Source: Adlercreutzia murintestinalis
GTDB taxonomy: Bacteria > Actinomycetota > Coriobacteriia > Coriobacteriales > Eggerthellaceae
Reading direction: 5' to 3'
DNA: 64,000 nucleotides
Assembly (NCBI RefSeq): GCF_943192905.1
Contig: NZ_CALPCC010000001.1
Span: 1-64,000, forward strand
In this document: positions 34,200-43,911 of the stretch, piece after piece
Numbering within the stretch: the stretch's first letter is position 1
How the letters are laid out: each line of letters starts with the position of its first letter
The notes under the pieces: generated by a model
Databases searched by the model: none
The model's input: the letters and a program-made list of their open reading frames with translations, nothing else
What the model was told of the DNA's origin: nothing
Position numbers and translations under genes: made by a program

Positions 34200-34250
34200 A
34201 TCTATTTGTTTGACTATATCTAATACTAAGATAGGACTAATAGCATGATG
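34200..34250 (-). promoter_or_regulatory. AT-rich promoter/operator region of the ArsM-like operon
   Basis: An AT-rich block in GC-rich surroundings lies 55-105 bp before the first gene. It contains the dyad TATCT-N7-AGATA (34217-34233) among TATA-like stretches. It could be an operator for an ArsR-type or other repressor; no such gene is nearby. No clear -35/-10 pair could be fixed. Confidence 0.4.
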
Positions 34251-34701
34251 AAAGAGTTGAACGGTTAGAGTTACTGAAATCATGCGGCACCTTGGCCGCG
34301 TCTACGACCCTGCTTACAAAGCGGCGCGCCCACCCTTCGAATGTCGCGTGATGTTCTGCGAGCATTGAGGCATCTACTATCGCGCCAACGAGGAAGCGCG
34401 CCTCATGCTGATTTTTTGCCATCGAAGATCAGCGCCGCAACCCAACCGAGCGCTTCGAGCACCACGTAGTCAGTTTGGATTCTGAATAACCATGCAGGTT
34501 GACCGTAGGGGTTCGTGCGAACGAACCCGTCGGAAGAACAGCGATGCGACCACAATGGATGGAAGATCGCCAATGGAGATACATGCAAGGCACGAATAGA
34601 GGGACGCCATATAAGAAGCACCTTGTCCGTGGTTGAAGGGCGCGTTCGCACGCGCCCTACGAAAACCGACTTGCAGGTTGGCCCGAGGAAGCCGCCGGAA
34701 C
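34251..34701. other. gene-poor stretch with two hairpins
   Basis: No convincing gene. Hairpins GGGTTCG/CGAACCC (34509-34528) and AGGGCGCGT/ACGCGCCCT (34637-34658) are visible; the second lies 45 bp after the aroF stop and may end its transcript, although it has no T-run. A minus-strand frame of 61 codons (34237-34422, MAKNQHEARFLVGAIVDASM) looks protein-like but has no ribosome-binding site or recognised relatives. Confidence 0.4.
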
Positions 34702-35502
34702 CTACACGATCTTCTTGCCCATGGCCTCGGCCACTACGCGCAGCTCGGCCACCAGCTGCTCGAACTGAACGGGCGTCAGCTGCTGCGGGCCGTCGCTCAG
34801 AGCCTCGGGTGGATTGGGGTGCACCTCGATCATGAGGCTGTCCGCGCCCGCCGCCACCGCGGCCAGCGCCAGCGCCGGCACCAGGTCGCGCTGCCCAGCC
34901 GGGTGCGACACGTCGATACACACCGGATACAGGCTCTGCTTGTGAATGACCGGCACCGCGGCGATATCCAGCGTGAAGCGCGTGGCGGTCTCGAACGTGC
35001 GGATGCCGCGCTCACACAGCACCACGTTGGTGTTACCCTTGTCGGTGATGTAGTCGGTGGCCGCCAGCCACTCGGCGATGCTGCCCGCGAAGCCACGCTT
35101 GTACAGCACCATCTGATGCGTATCCGCCGTCACCTCGCCGATCTTCTTCAGCAAGCTGAAATTCTGAAAGTTGCGCGCACCTACCTGCAGACCGTCCACG
35201 TAGTCGGCCACCAGCTGGCAATGCGCGCTATCCATCACCTCAGTGAGCGTAAGCAGGCCGTACTTCTCGCCAGCCGCCTTCATGATCTTGAGCGCCTCTT
35301 CGCCAAGACCTTGGAAGCTGTGCGGATTGGTGCGCGGCTTGAACGCACCGCCGCGGATCCACTTCAGCCCCAGCCCTTTGATGCACGCCGCCACTTCATC
35401 GAACTGTTCGGTCGACTCCACCGAACACGGCCCAGCGAAAATGGTTATCTCGTCCGTACGTTGGCCCAGATACGGGATGCCTTCTATCTTCGAATCTCTC
35501 AT
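34702..35502 (-). CDS. aroF: 3-deoxy-7-phosphoheptulonate (DAHP) synthase, type I-beta
   Basis: The 266-residue enzyme condenses PEP and erythrose-4-phosphate, the first step to chorismate. Motifs: FAGPCSVES, WIRGGAFKPRTNPHSFQGLG (substrate site), QVGARNFQNF, CERGIRTFE and IEVHPNPPEALSDGPQQL. It is the short form without the N-terminal ferredoxin-like regulatory domain. Its ATG overlaps the chorismate mutase stop by 4 bases (ATGA), so the two are coupled; in relatives the mutase acts as the regulatory partner. Confidence 0.95.
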   Translation of the reverse strand: MRDSKIEGIPYLGQRTDEITIFAGPCSVESTEQFDEVAACIKGLGLKWIRGGAFKPRTNPHSFQGLGEEALKIMKAAGEKYGLLTLTEVMDSAHCQLVADYVDGLQVGARNFQNFSLLKKIGEVTADTHQMVLYKRGFAGSIAEWLAATDYITDKGNTNVVLCERGIRTFETATRFTLDIAAVPVIHKQSLYPVCIDVSHPAGQRDLVPALALAAVAAGADSLMIEVHPNPPEALSDGPQQLTPVQFEQLVAELRVVAEAMGKKIV

Positions 35503-35780
35503 AGCGACGGCGTCTCCTTGCTCACCTTCAAGATGGTGGCATAGATTTCGCGCAAGTACTCGTTGTACAGCGGCCCTTCGTTATAGCTGGCCACCTTCTC
35601 GAAGATCTCTTCCTCACGCTTCGCATCGTAGAGCCCCATCTGCGCATCCGGCTTCAACCCACGGATGACCAGCGAATGGCCAGCGCGCTTGTTCAGCAGC
35701 GCCACCAGCTCGCGGTCGATCTCGTCAATCTGATCGCGGTGCTTCTGGATCTCAGCGAAGGCTGCGTTATCCTCAGTCAC
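35499..35780 (-). CDS. chorismate mutase, AroQ class
   Basis: The 93-residue all-helical protein has the AroQ pattern: HRDQIDEIDRELVALLNKRA, LVIRGLKP, YDAKREEEIFEKV (Lys/Arg/Glu active-site positions) and LREIYATILKVS. It converts chorismate to prephenate for Phe/Tyr synthesis. It is the first gene of a two-gene operon with DAHP synthase, where it may also provide feedback control. Confidence 0.9.
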   Translation of the reverse strand: MTEDNAAFAEIQKHRDQIDEIDRELVALLNKRAGHSLVIRGLKPDAQMGLYDAKREEEIFEKVASYNEGPLYNEYLREIYATILKVSKETPSL

Positions 35781-35831
35781 TTCTCTATCCTTTCATGCAT
35801 CTATAACGGGGAAGTTGCCCGTGTGCAAGCG

Positions 35832-35837
35832 ATTATA
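35832..35837 (-). promoter_or_regulatory. -10 element of the chorismate mutase/DAHP synthase operon
   Basis: A perfect TATAAT on the minus strand lies 52 bp before the chorismate mutase start. No good -35 hexamer is seen at 17 bp. The following 36-bp leader leads to a weak ribosome-binding site. Confidence 0.45.
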
Positions 35838-36173
35838 AGGCAAAAGAATACCGGTCGCACAAACAAAACCGCATGCTGTACCGGGCTCGAGCAGCCGCGC
35901 AACAATCGGCCGAACAGTAAGAGACTTTGACCCTATCGGGCCACGTGGGTCACGTGACGGCATGCAGAACGGGCAGCGATCGACACCGACCGCGTAAAGA
36001 GCACCAACGAACGCAGCCACCGGGATACGCAGACAGGCAACGACCGATGCTGATCGAACAAAAACATCAATGAGCACAGTCATCGAGGTATGTAGAACCG
36101 ACGATGACCGGTCACACCACGAGCACTTTGGTCTCGCGATGAGCATTCGACGCGTTGTTTTCGCTTCTTCGCA

Positions 36174-36338
36174 CCTTTTTTGGGAATTTCAGCCGCTAAT
36201 GCGAGTCGCAATTAAGCTTTTTTGCGACATACGATTTGGTGCCATCGCATTCTCCCTGTTCAGGCGCTTGCGACTTTTTTCGACATGCTGAGAGAGGATC
36301 GTTTGACTCGCATTAGCGGCTGAAATTCCCAAAAAAGG
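36174..36338. mobile_element. MITE-like element, copy 2
   Basis: 165 bp are bounded by perfect 34-bp terminal inverted repeats (36174-36207 and 36305-36338; CCTTTTTTGGGAATTTCAGC then CGCTAATGCGAGTC). The interior shares TCCCTGTTCAGGCGCTTG and GGATCGTTTGACTCGCATTA with copy 1 at 22895-23064. No coding capacity for a transposase, and no obvious target-site duplication. It lies in the 1-kb gap 35781-36834, which otherwise holds IS debris and a 31-bp repeat array. Confidence 0.85.
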
Positions 36339-36595
36339 CCGACAAAGGGGCGACGTTCGAGTAGTTCTCTCTGCTTCTCGATGGCCACATAAAGCTCCAC
36401 ACTGAAGAGAGGATCAAAGAGTTGCTGATAGATGAGCCCCAACGAATACTGTAGGATCCTGGGCCTGAAGATTCTTAAACAATCGTCCAAGATATCTTAC
36501 CCACTCCATGAACAATCTTAAATAAAAGTCCAATTTACCCTTCTCACTCCAAACGCTGACAGCCTAGGCATGTCAAGAAAACGTCCACGCCCCCT

Positions 36596-36618
36596 GCAAT
36601 TGATGTGAAGATTCAAGG
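36596..36618. repeat. isolated 23-bp IS30-associated end sequence
   Basis: GCAATTGATGTGAAGATTCA plus AGG matches, with one mismatch, the minus-strand sequence just after the IS30 C-terminal relic (23080-23102). It is probably a solo remnant of an IS terminus. Confidence 0.55.
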
Positions 36619-36681
36619 GCAAAAAGGGCCTTGAGACGACAGAATGCGAAAACTTCCCGCACCTCAAGAGCTCTCAAATAT

Positions 36682-36836
36682 GCGCTTGATAATCGGGCAG
36701 CGCGCCCCGATAGCGCTCAGTATCGCCAGCATACAGAGCTCACATGCTCAATGCTGCCGGTGCATAAAACGTATATGCTCGGTATCACCAGCGCACAAGA
36801 TGTATATGCTTGATGCTGCCAGCGCGACACGCTCTC
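36682..36836. repeat. degenerate 31-bp tandem repeat, 5 units
   Basis: Units begin at 36682, 36713, 36744, 36775 and 36806, each exactly 31 bp, with a pattern like ATGCTCGGTATCACCAGCGC then ACAAGATGTAT. There are no spacers, which rules out a CRISPR array. The last unit runs into the stop codon of the UppP gene. Confidence 0.8.
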
Positions 36837-37914
36837 ATATAAGAAACAGCTTTACACCGAAGTACGCCAGCACCAGCACACCCACGATGATGCGGTAGAC
36901 GCCGAACGCGGTGAAGTCGTTCTTCTTGATGTAGCCCATCAGGAACTTGATGGAGATGATGGAGACCACGAACGCCGAAACGATGCCCACTATCAGAACG
37001 GCAATCTCGGTCTGACTCATCACAAGGCCCTCGGCCATGAACTTGACCGCTTTCACCAAGCCCCAGCCGAACATGATGGGAATAGCGAGGAAGAACGTGA
37101 ATTCAGCCGCCGCGGTGCGCGAACAGCCGCACAGCATGCCCCCGATGATGGTGGCGCCGCTGCGCGAGGTACCGGGCACGATGGCGAGCACCTGGAAGAA
37201 GCCGATCTTAAGCGCCGTCTTCCAGTCGATCTGATCCACCGTATGCACGCGGAAGAGCGCCTGCTCGGCATCGTCGCCGTCGTCGCGCGCGCGGCCGCCC
37301 CCCTGCGCGGACTGATGCGCGCTGCGCACGTTCAACGCCCGTTCAGGCTGGCGCGCATGCTTGCCGCGCACGGGCTCGACGGCGGCCTCCGCACGCGCAG
37401 AATCACGACGACGCCCGCGCCCATCGGCACTGCGCCCGGCCTGTTGGTTGATGCGCGCAAGCGTCTCCTGGTCGACCAGATACGCGGCTTCGCGCTTGCG
37501 ATTGCGCCGCTCGAGCACGATGAAGATCACCCCGTACAGGATCAGCATCGCAGCTACCACGCCCGGGTTGAACAGGTGCTCTTCCACCCAATCGTCCAGC
37601 AGCAACCCGAACACAGCCGCAGGCAAACACCCGACGACCACCATGCCCCACAGATGCCACGTGCCGCGGCGCTCTTCGTACGTTTTGCGCCCACTAAACG
37701 GGTTCAGCTTGTGGAAATACAGGATGATAACGGCCATGATGGCACCAATCTGTATGACTACCAGAAACAAGCTGAGGAAGTCCGCGCTGACGTTCAACTT
37801 CACGAATTCGTCCACCAGGATCATATGACCGGTCGACGAGATGGGCAGCCATTCAGTGATGCCCTCGACGATGCCAATCAGCAACGCCTTCAACGATTCA
37901 ATGAAAATATCCAT
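36835..37914 (-). CDS. uppP: undecaprenyl-diphosphatase UppP (BacA)
   Basis: The 359-residue membrane protein carries both family active-site motifs, EGITEWLPISSTGHMI near residue 20 and PGTSRSGATIIGG in the second half. It dephosphorylates C55-PP on the outer membrane face to recycle the cell-wall lipid carrier and can confer bacitracin tolerance. Between them an 85-residue Arg/Ala/Gln-rich insert (about residues 155-240, for example RRRDSARAEAAVEPVRG) enlarges a loop that is short in most relatives. The start ATG 37914 lacks a ribosome-binding site and lies six bases after a TATAAT, so the mRNA may be leaderless. Confidence 0.93.
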   Translation of the reverse strand: MDIFIESLKALLIGIVEGITEWLPISSTGHMILVDEFVKLNVSADFLSLFLVVIQIGAIMAVIILYFHKLNPFSGRKTYEERRGTWHLWGMVVVGCLPAAVFGLLLDDWVEEHLFNPGVVAAMLILYGVIFIVLERRNRKREAAYLVDQETLARINQQAGRSADGRGRRRDSARAEAAVEPVRGKHARQPERALNVRSAHQSAQGGGRARDDGDDAEQALFRVHTVDQIDWKTALKIGFFQVLAIVPGTSRSGATIIGGMLCGCSRTAAAEFTFFLAIPIMFGWGLVKAVKFMAEGLVMSQTEIAVLIVGIVSAFVVSIISIKFLMGYIKKNDFTAFGVYRIIVGVLVLAYFGVKLFLI

Positions 37915-37920
37915 GCGAGC

Positions 37921-37926
37921 ATTATA
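37921..37926 (-). promoter_or_regulatory. TATAAT close to the uppP start
   Basis: A perfect -10 hexamer on the minus strand ends six bases before the uppP ATG, which would put the transcription start at or next to the A of the ATG. No -35 hexamer is recognisable 17 bp upstream. Confidence 0.45.
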
Positions 37927-38106
37927 CATATCACAAACGGCTGCCCCGAAAAGCCCCCAGAAGCGACACGGTGCTGGTACCGTAGCGGCATGCGCTCGGG
38001 CGCGAGACGTGAGATGACCGACCATGCAGCGTGAGGCGGCCATCGAAAGACGTGAGACATGCACCGAGGCGCAAAACACAGCAGGACCAACGGATCGGAG
38101 ATGTCT

Positions 38107-38871
38107 ATGACACGACTGTATGATATGCACTGCCACTTGGATTTCGCCGACAATGCCGCCGAAGTAGCGGCGGCAGCACATGAAGCAGACCTGGTGGCAT
38201 TGTGCTCGACCGTGGTGCCCAGCAGCTTCGTGGCTGCGCGCGAGGAATTCAGCCCGTACCCGAACATCCACGTGGCGCTCGGCGTTCATCCGTGGTGGGT
38301 GGCGCAGGAACGCGTCAGCGAAGTGGACCTCGCCCGCTTCGAGGCCCTGGCGGCCGCAACGCCCTTCATCGGCGAAGTGGGGCTTGACTTCCACAGCAAG
38401 CGAAACGCTACGCGGCAACGTCAGGAAGAGGTGCTCTATCGCTTGCTGAGCTGCCTTGACCAAGTCGGCCCGGGCAAGCTGATCTTCCTGCACGCCGTAC
38501 ATGCCGCCGACGCCGTGCTCGACATGCTCGAACGCTGCAACACCACCGCCGCGCACACCTGCGTCTTTCATTGGTTCCAAGGCACGCCAGACGATTTCGG
38601 GCGCGCGCTGGCCCACGACTGTTGGTTCTCGGTGGGTATGCGCATGCTGGCCACCGATGCCGGGCGGCTCTTCGCGAAGGCCGTGCCCGACGACCGCCTG
38701 CTGGTGGAAACGGACAACCCGCCGCACGAGGGCATGCCCTACACGCTGGATATGTGGACCGAGGAACTGCGTAATACGGTAGAGGACCTGGCGGAACTGC
38801 GCGAAACCAACACCGAGACGCTCTCGGCTCTGTTGGCCTCCAATAGCGCGAAGCTGCTCGATCGCGCGTAG
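38107..38871 (+). CDS. tatD: TatD-family metal-dependent hydrolase
   Basis: The 254-residue TIM-barrel protein has DMHCHLDFADN (HxH metal site), ALGVHPWWV, GEVGLDFHSKRN (bridging Glu), FLHAVHA, CVFHWFQG and LLVETDNPPH (metal-binding Asp). Members are Mg-dependent 3'-5' DNA/RNA exonucleases or D-aminoacyl-tRNA-type hydrolases. Start: ATG 38107 with CGGAG six bases upstream; ATG 38101 lies on that site. Divergent from uppP with 192 bp between. Confidence 0.88.
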   Translation: MTRLYDMHCHLDFADNAAEVAAAAHEADLVALCSTVVPSSFVAAREEFSPYPNIHVALGVHPWWVAQERVSEVDLARFEALAAATPFIGEVGLDFHSKRNATRQRQEEVLYRLLSCLDQVGPGKLIFLHAVHAADAVLDMLERCNTTAAHTCVFHWFQGTPDDFGRALAHDCWFSVGMRMLATDAGRLFAKAVPDDRLLVETDNPPHEGMPYTLDMWTEELRNTVEDLAELRETNTETLSALLASNSAKLLDRA

Positions 38872-38935
38872 CTTCGCGCATGGCTGCCGCGCACAGCGCC
38901 ATGGTGCAGCGAGGATTGCGCCGCAAAAGCTCGAA

Positions 38936-39532
38936 CTACGGGGTCAGCAAGAAAAACAAAATGATTCCCAGAACGATGATGACGGGAATGGCGATCTTCA
39001 CGAACAGCGGAATGCCCGATGCCGACCCCCGTGCGGCCGCGAAATCGCGCTTTCTGCCCATCGCGCCACCCTGCAGACCGATCTGCGTGGGGCGCCGACC
39101 ACCAGCCTGCTGCGGCCCCGAGATACGTTGATGGCTCACGCTGAGCCCATCTTGGCTGCGCCACCGTGAGCGCGACTCCAGCGCATCCACCATAGGATCG
39201 TGCCGATCGCGGTCATCGATGGTGTAACCCACGATCTCGCGTCGCTCGTTGAACGCCCGCGAGTCGATGCTGCCGCGACCATCGATCAACTGCCGATTGC
39301 CGCTGCGGCCCCGCTGGCGCACATCGCGCGCCTCCCGCCGCGCCTCCCATTCGCGCGCCTGGCCATCGTTTTGCGGCTCAACGCCAGGATGGATCCCCTC
39401 CTGCATGCGGCGCCGAGCCGCTCGCGCGCGCTCCGCATCTTTCGTGGCATAGTTGCGCCTGATGCGGTTCACGGATTCATTGCCCGAATCCATGTTGCGG
39501 AATTCGGGGAAGTCTTGAGTGAACGTGGGCAT
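38936..39532 (-). CDS. tail-anchored basic protein of unknown function
   Basis: The 198-residue protein is mostly hydrophilic, rich in Arg, Gln and Asp (KDAERARAARRRMQEG, EWEARREARDVRQRG), with a single C-terminal membrane helix (IPLFVKIAIPVIIVLGIILF) directly followed by the stop. This topology puts the basic domain in the cytoplasm, where it could contact nucleic acid or membrane lipid. I do not recognise the family. It precedes no clear operon partner; the HtrA-type gene lies upstream on the same strand by 59 bp, so they could be cotranscribed. Confidence 0.7.
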   Translation of the reverse strand: MPTFTQDFPEFRNMDSGNESVNRIRRNYATKDAERARAARRRMQEGIHPGVEPQNDGQAREWEARREARDVRQRGRSGNRQLIDGRGSIDSRAFNERREIVGYTIDDRDRHDPMVDALESRSRWRSQDGLSVSHQRISGPQQAGGRRPTQIGLQGGAMGRKRDFAAARGSASGIPLFVKIAIPVIIVLGIILFFLLTP

Positions 39533-39591
39533 GATCGCCTTCTTCCGCCATCGACAACTTCCCCGATTCTATCAGAGTTACCGCAGGTTCC

Positions 39592-41151
<1,560 letters not shown>

Positions 41152-41391
41152 GTCAAACCTCCTTGTCGATGCCCGCAATCTACCACGACCTCATGCGTCT
41201 CAACCGTGGCGTTAAGGCTCGTTCGCCCATTCGTCACCTAAATACACCATCTGATGTACACCACGCGCATGACGCCACCATCAACGCAGCCCGGGCAGCG
41301 CGCACAGCACGCCATGGTATACTTTGAGCGCTTTATTACAGTAGAGTGGTAGCGTGAACGCGCTGCCGCGACCCATGGAAGGGAACATGAC

Positions 41392-42258
41392 ATGAAGAAG
41401 AGGATCATCGCGACGGCAGCGGCATGCGCCCTGGCCCTGAGCGTATTCGCTTTGGCCGGCTGCACCGGCGGCACCAGCAGCGCCAGCTCGAGCAGCAGTG
41501 CCGCCAGCGACGCCACCGAAGCCAGCACTGACGGCCTAGAGCTGATCGTAGGCTTCGACAATAGCTATCCGCCGTACGGATATATCGGCGAGGACGGCCA
41601 GTACACCGGGCTCGACCTTGATCTGGCGCAGGCCGTGGCCGACATGAACGGCTGGACCATGACCCCGTATCCCATCGACTGGGATGCTAAGGACGCGCTG
41701 CTCAACGAGGGCACCATCAACTGCATCTGGAACGGCTTCACCATGGAAGGCCGTGAGGGCGACTACACGTTCAGCGACCCCTACATGCTCAATGAGCAGG
41801 TTGTGGTCGTACGCGCCGACAGCGACGTCAACAGCCTGGAGGATCTGGCCGACAAGGTGGTCATCACCCAGATAGACTCCGCCGCCTACGATGTGCTGGC
41901 AGGTGACGAGGCTGCGCAAGCCGACCTGTGCGCCAGCTTCAAGCAGCTCGACACCATCAGCGACTACAACAACGCCTTCATGCAGCTGCAAGCGGGCACC
42001 GTTGATGCCGTCGCATGCGACCTGAGCATCGCTGCCTATCAGATGGCCGCCAACCCCGAGCTGTACAAGCAGCTTGACGAGGCGCTGTCCAGCGAGCACT
42101 ACGCCGTCGGATTCGCCAAAACCGAGCAGGGCGAAGCCATCGCCGAGAAGGTGAACGAGGCGCTGGCAGCGCTGGTGGCCAACGGTCAGGCCAAGGAGAT
42201 CTGCGACAAGTATGCCTCCAATGGCGTTGACTACGAGGCCAACTGGGTCTTGAAATAA
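41392..42258 (+). CDS. amino-acid ABC transporter substrate-binding lipoprotein
   Basis: The 288-residue protein has a lipoprotein signal (MKKRIIATAAACALALSVFA, lipobox LAGC), a Ser-rich linker and a type II periplasmic-binding fold for polar amino acids: GFDNSYPPYGYIGEDGQYTG, GLDLDLAQAVA, WDAKDALLNEGTINCIWNGF and a hinge region LADKVVITQ. It captures substrate outside the membrane for the permease and ATPase encoded next. Specificity is not clear; glutamine, cystine or arginine are typical. It starts behind GGAAGGGAAC. Confidence 0.92.
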   Translation: MKKRIIATAAACALALSVFALAGCTGGTSSASSSSSAASDATEASTDGLELIVGFDNSYPPYGYIGEDGQYTGLDLDLAQAVADMNGWTMTPYPIDWDAKDALLNEGTINCIWNGFTMEGREGDYTFSDPYMLNEQVVVVRADSDVNSLEDLADKVVITQIDSAAYDVLAGDEAAQADLCASFKQLDTISDYNNAFMQLQAGTVDAVACDLSIAAYQMAANPELYKQLDEALSSEHYAVGFAKTEQGEAIAEKVNEALAALVANGQAKEICDKYASNGVDYEANWVLK

Positions 42259-42275
42259 CGGCACGCTAGCAAGAT

Positions 42276-42297
42276 TCCACCGCGTTCGCGCGGTGGA
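42276..42297 (+). promoter_or_regulatory. intra-operon hairpin with UUCG loop
   Basis: A perfect 9-bp stem TCCACCGCG/CGCGGTGGA closes on a TTCG tetraloop in the gap between the binding-protein and permease genes. There is no T-run. Such hairpins commonly protect the 3' end of the upstream message and give more binding protein than permease. Confidence 0.6.
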
Positions 42298-42377
42298 GTT
42301 GAGGTCTCGCCTCACCGGAAGAACCGCGGTTCGGTTCGCACGGATCGCGGTTCGCGAGACCCACGAAGGGAGAAGAT

Positions 42378-43031
42378 GTGGAATTCAGTGTGATGTTCGG
42401 CTTGCTGCTGGACGGCCTCGCGCTTACCGCGCAGATATTCATTGTCACGCTGATCGGGGCGCTGCCGCTTGGCGTAGTGGTGGCGCTCGCTCGCATGAGC
42501 CGCTTCCGCGTGGTGGCAGCCATCGCGCGGTTCTACATCTCCATTCTGCGCGGCACGCCGCTGATGTTGCAGCTGATGGCCATCATGTTCGGGCCGTACT
42601 ACCTCTTCGGATTGCAGATGGGGCCCGACTGGAAGTTCTGGGCGTGCGACATCGGCTTCATCCTCAACTACGCCGCGTACTTCGGCGAGATCTATCGCAG
42701 CGGCATCCAATCCATTCCGCGCGGCCAATACGAAGCCGCAAGCGTGCTCGGGTACTCGCGGGCGCAAACGTTCATGAAGATCGTGCTCCCGCAAGTGGTC
42801 AAACGCATCCTGCCCGCCATGGGCAATGAGATCATCACGCTGGTGAAGGACACCTCGCTCGCATTCGTGCTGGGCATCGCCGAAATGTTCAGCCAGGCGA
42901 AAGCGCTCGCGGCGCGCGAGGTCTCCATGGTGCCCTATGCGCTGGCAGCGCTGATCTATTGGGTGTTCTGCCTGCTCATCGAGTTCATTCTGAATCGTGT
43001 TGAGAAGCGGCTCGATTACTACCATAACTAG
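42378..43031 (+). CDS. amino-acid ABC transporter permease
   Basis: The 217-residue membrane protein is of the HisM/GlnP type: about five TM helices, the N-terminal signature FYISILRGTPLMLQL and the EAA coupling loop (EAASVLGYSRAQTFMKIVLP). It forms the channel with a second copy of itself, since only one permease gene is present. Start GTG 42378 (EFSVMFGLLL) behind AAGGGAGA; the ATG two bases earlier is out of frame. Confidence 0.93.
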   Translation: MEFSVMFGLLLDGLALTAQIFIVTLIGALPLGVVVALARMSRFRVVAAIARFYISILRGTPLMLQLMAIMFGPYYLFGLQMGPDWKFWACDIGFILNYAAYFGEIYRSGIQSIPRGQYEAASVLGYSRAQTFMKIVLPQVVKRILPAMGNEIITLVKDTSLAFVLGIAEMFSQAKALAAREVSMVPYALAALIYWVFCLLIEFILNRVEKRLDYYHN

Positions 43032-43111
43032 AAGAACGGACCGCCTCATTGAATATGCGACCTGTTTTGGCACGAAGCATGCTCAGTTTTCGAGAAAAAG
43101 GAATGTGAACC

Positions 43112-43876
43112 ATGCATGTCGTCGATCTGCAAGACGCGAAGAAGAGCTTTGGCAAGACCGAGGTGCTCAAGGGCATCTCGCTTGAAGTCGATAAGGGCGA
43201 CGTGCTCGCCATCATCGGACCGTCAGGCGGCGGCAAGAGCACGCTTCTGCGCTGTCTGACCATGCTGGAAACGCTCGATGGCGGACGGCTCGCATACGGC
43301 GACCTCGTGGTGGCGGAAAACGGCCCCGACGGACACGCCACCTACGCGCCGAAGAAAGTGCTCGCCGAAGCCAAGACGCGCTACGGCCTGGTATTCCAGA
43401 ACTTCAACCTTTTTCCGCACTACACGGTGCTCAAGAATGTAATCGATCCCCTGATCTGCGTGCAGAAGATGCCGCGAGAAGCGGCCGAAACGCGCGGGCG
43501 CGGGCTGCTGGAGAAGATGGGGCTGACCGGCAAAGAGCACATGGTGCCCTGCGAGCTTTCGGGCGGCCAACAGCAGCGCGTGGCGATCGCGCGGGCACTG
43601 GCGATGAACCCTGATGTGCTCTACTTCGACGAACCCACGAGCGCGCTTGACCCAGAACTGACGCGCGAGGTGCTGCGGGTCATCCGCGAGCTGGCGCTTG
43701 AGCACATGACCATGGTCATCGTCACGCACGAGATGTCGTTCGCGCGCGACGTGGCCGACAAGCTGATCTTCATGGATGGCGGCACTGTAGTGGAGCGCGG
43801 GCGCGCCACCGATGTCATCAACGATCCGCAGCATGAGCGCACGCGCCTGTTCCTGGCGAACTATCAGCAGCATTGA
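43112..43876 (+). CDS. amino-acid ABC transporter ATP-binding protein
   Basis: The 254-residue ATPase has Walker A GPSGGGKSTLLRC, Q-loop VFQNFNLFPHYTVL, signature [17 protein letters not shown], Walker B VLYFDEPTSALDP and switch His in VIVTHEMSFARDVAD, all typical of the GlnQ/HisP class. It completes the three-gene importer. A short insert (ENGPDGHATYAPKKVLAEAK) lies between Walker A and the Q-loop. Confidence 0.95.
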   Translation: MHVVDLQDAKKSFGKTEVLKGISLEVDKGDVLAIIGPSGGGKSTLLRCLTMLETLDGGRLAYGDLVVAENGPDGHATYAPKKVLAEAKTRYGLVFQNFNLFPHYTVLKNVIDPLICVQKMPREAAETRGRGLLEKMGLTGKEHMVPCELSGGQQQRVAIARALAMNPDVLYFDEPTSALDPELTREVLRVIRELALEHMTMVIVTHEMSFARDVADKLIFMDGGTVVERGRATDVINDPQHERTRLFLANYQQH

Positions 43877-43911
43877 TCGTGAAGCACGTCCAGCGCGCAC
43901 CCGAGTCCCGA

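Noticed and set aside
36260-36490. 76-codon minus-strand frame reading through the MITE-like end
   Set aside because: The part outside the element (SLGLIYQQLFDPLFSVELYV) looks protein-like, but there is no start signal or recognised family; it may be gene debris.
36682-36836. Possible CRISPR array
   Set aside because: Units are contiguous and degenerate, with no unique spacers and no cas genes nearby. The same holds for the arrays at 2428 and 23477.
37915-38727. Extension of uppP by 270 codons upstream
   Set aside because: The extension lies opposite tatD; the UppP family start is at 37914.
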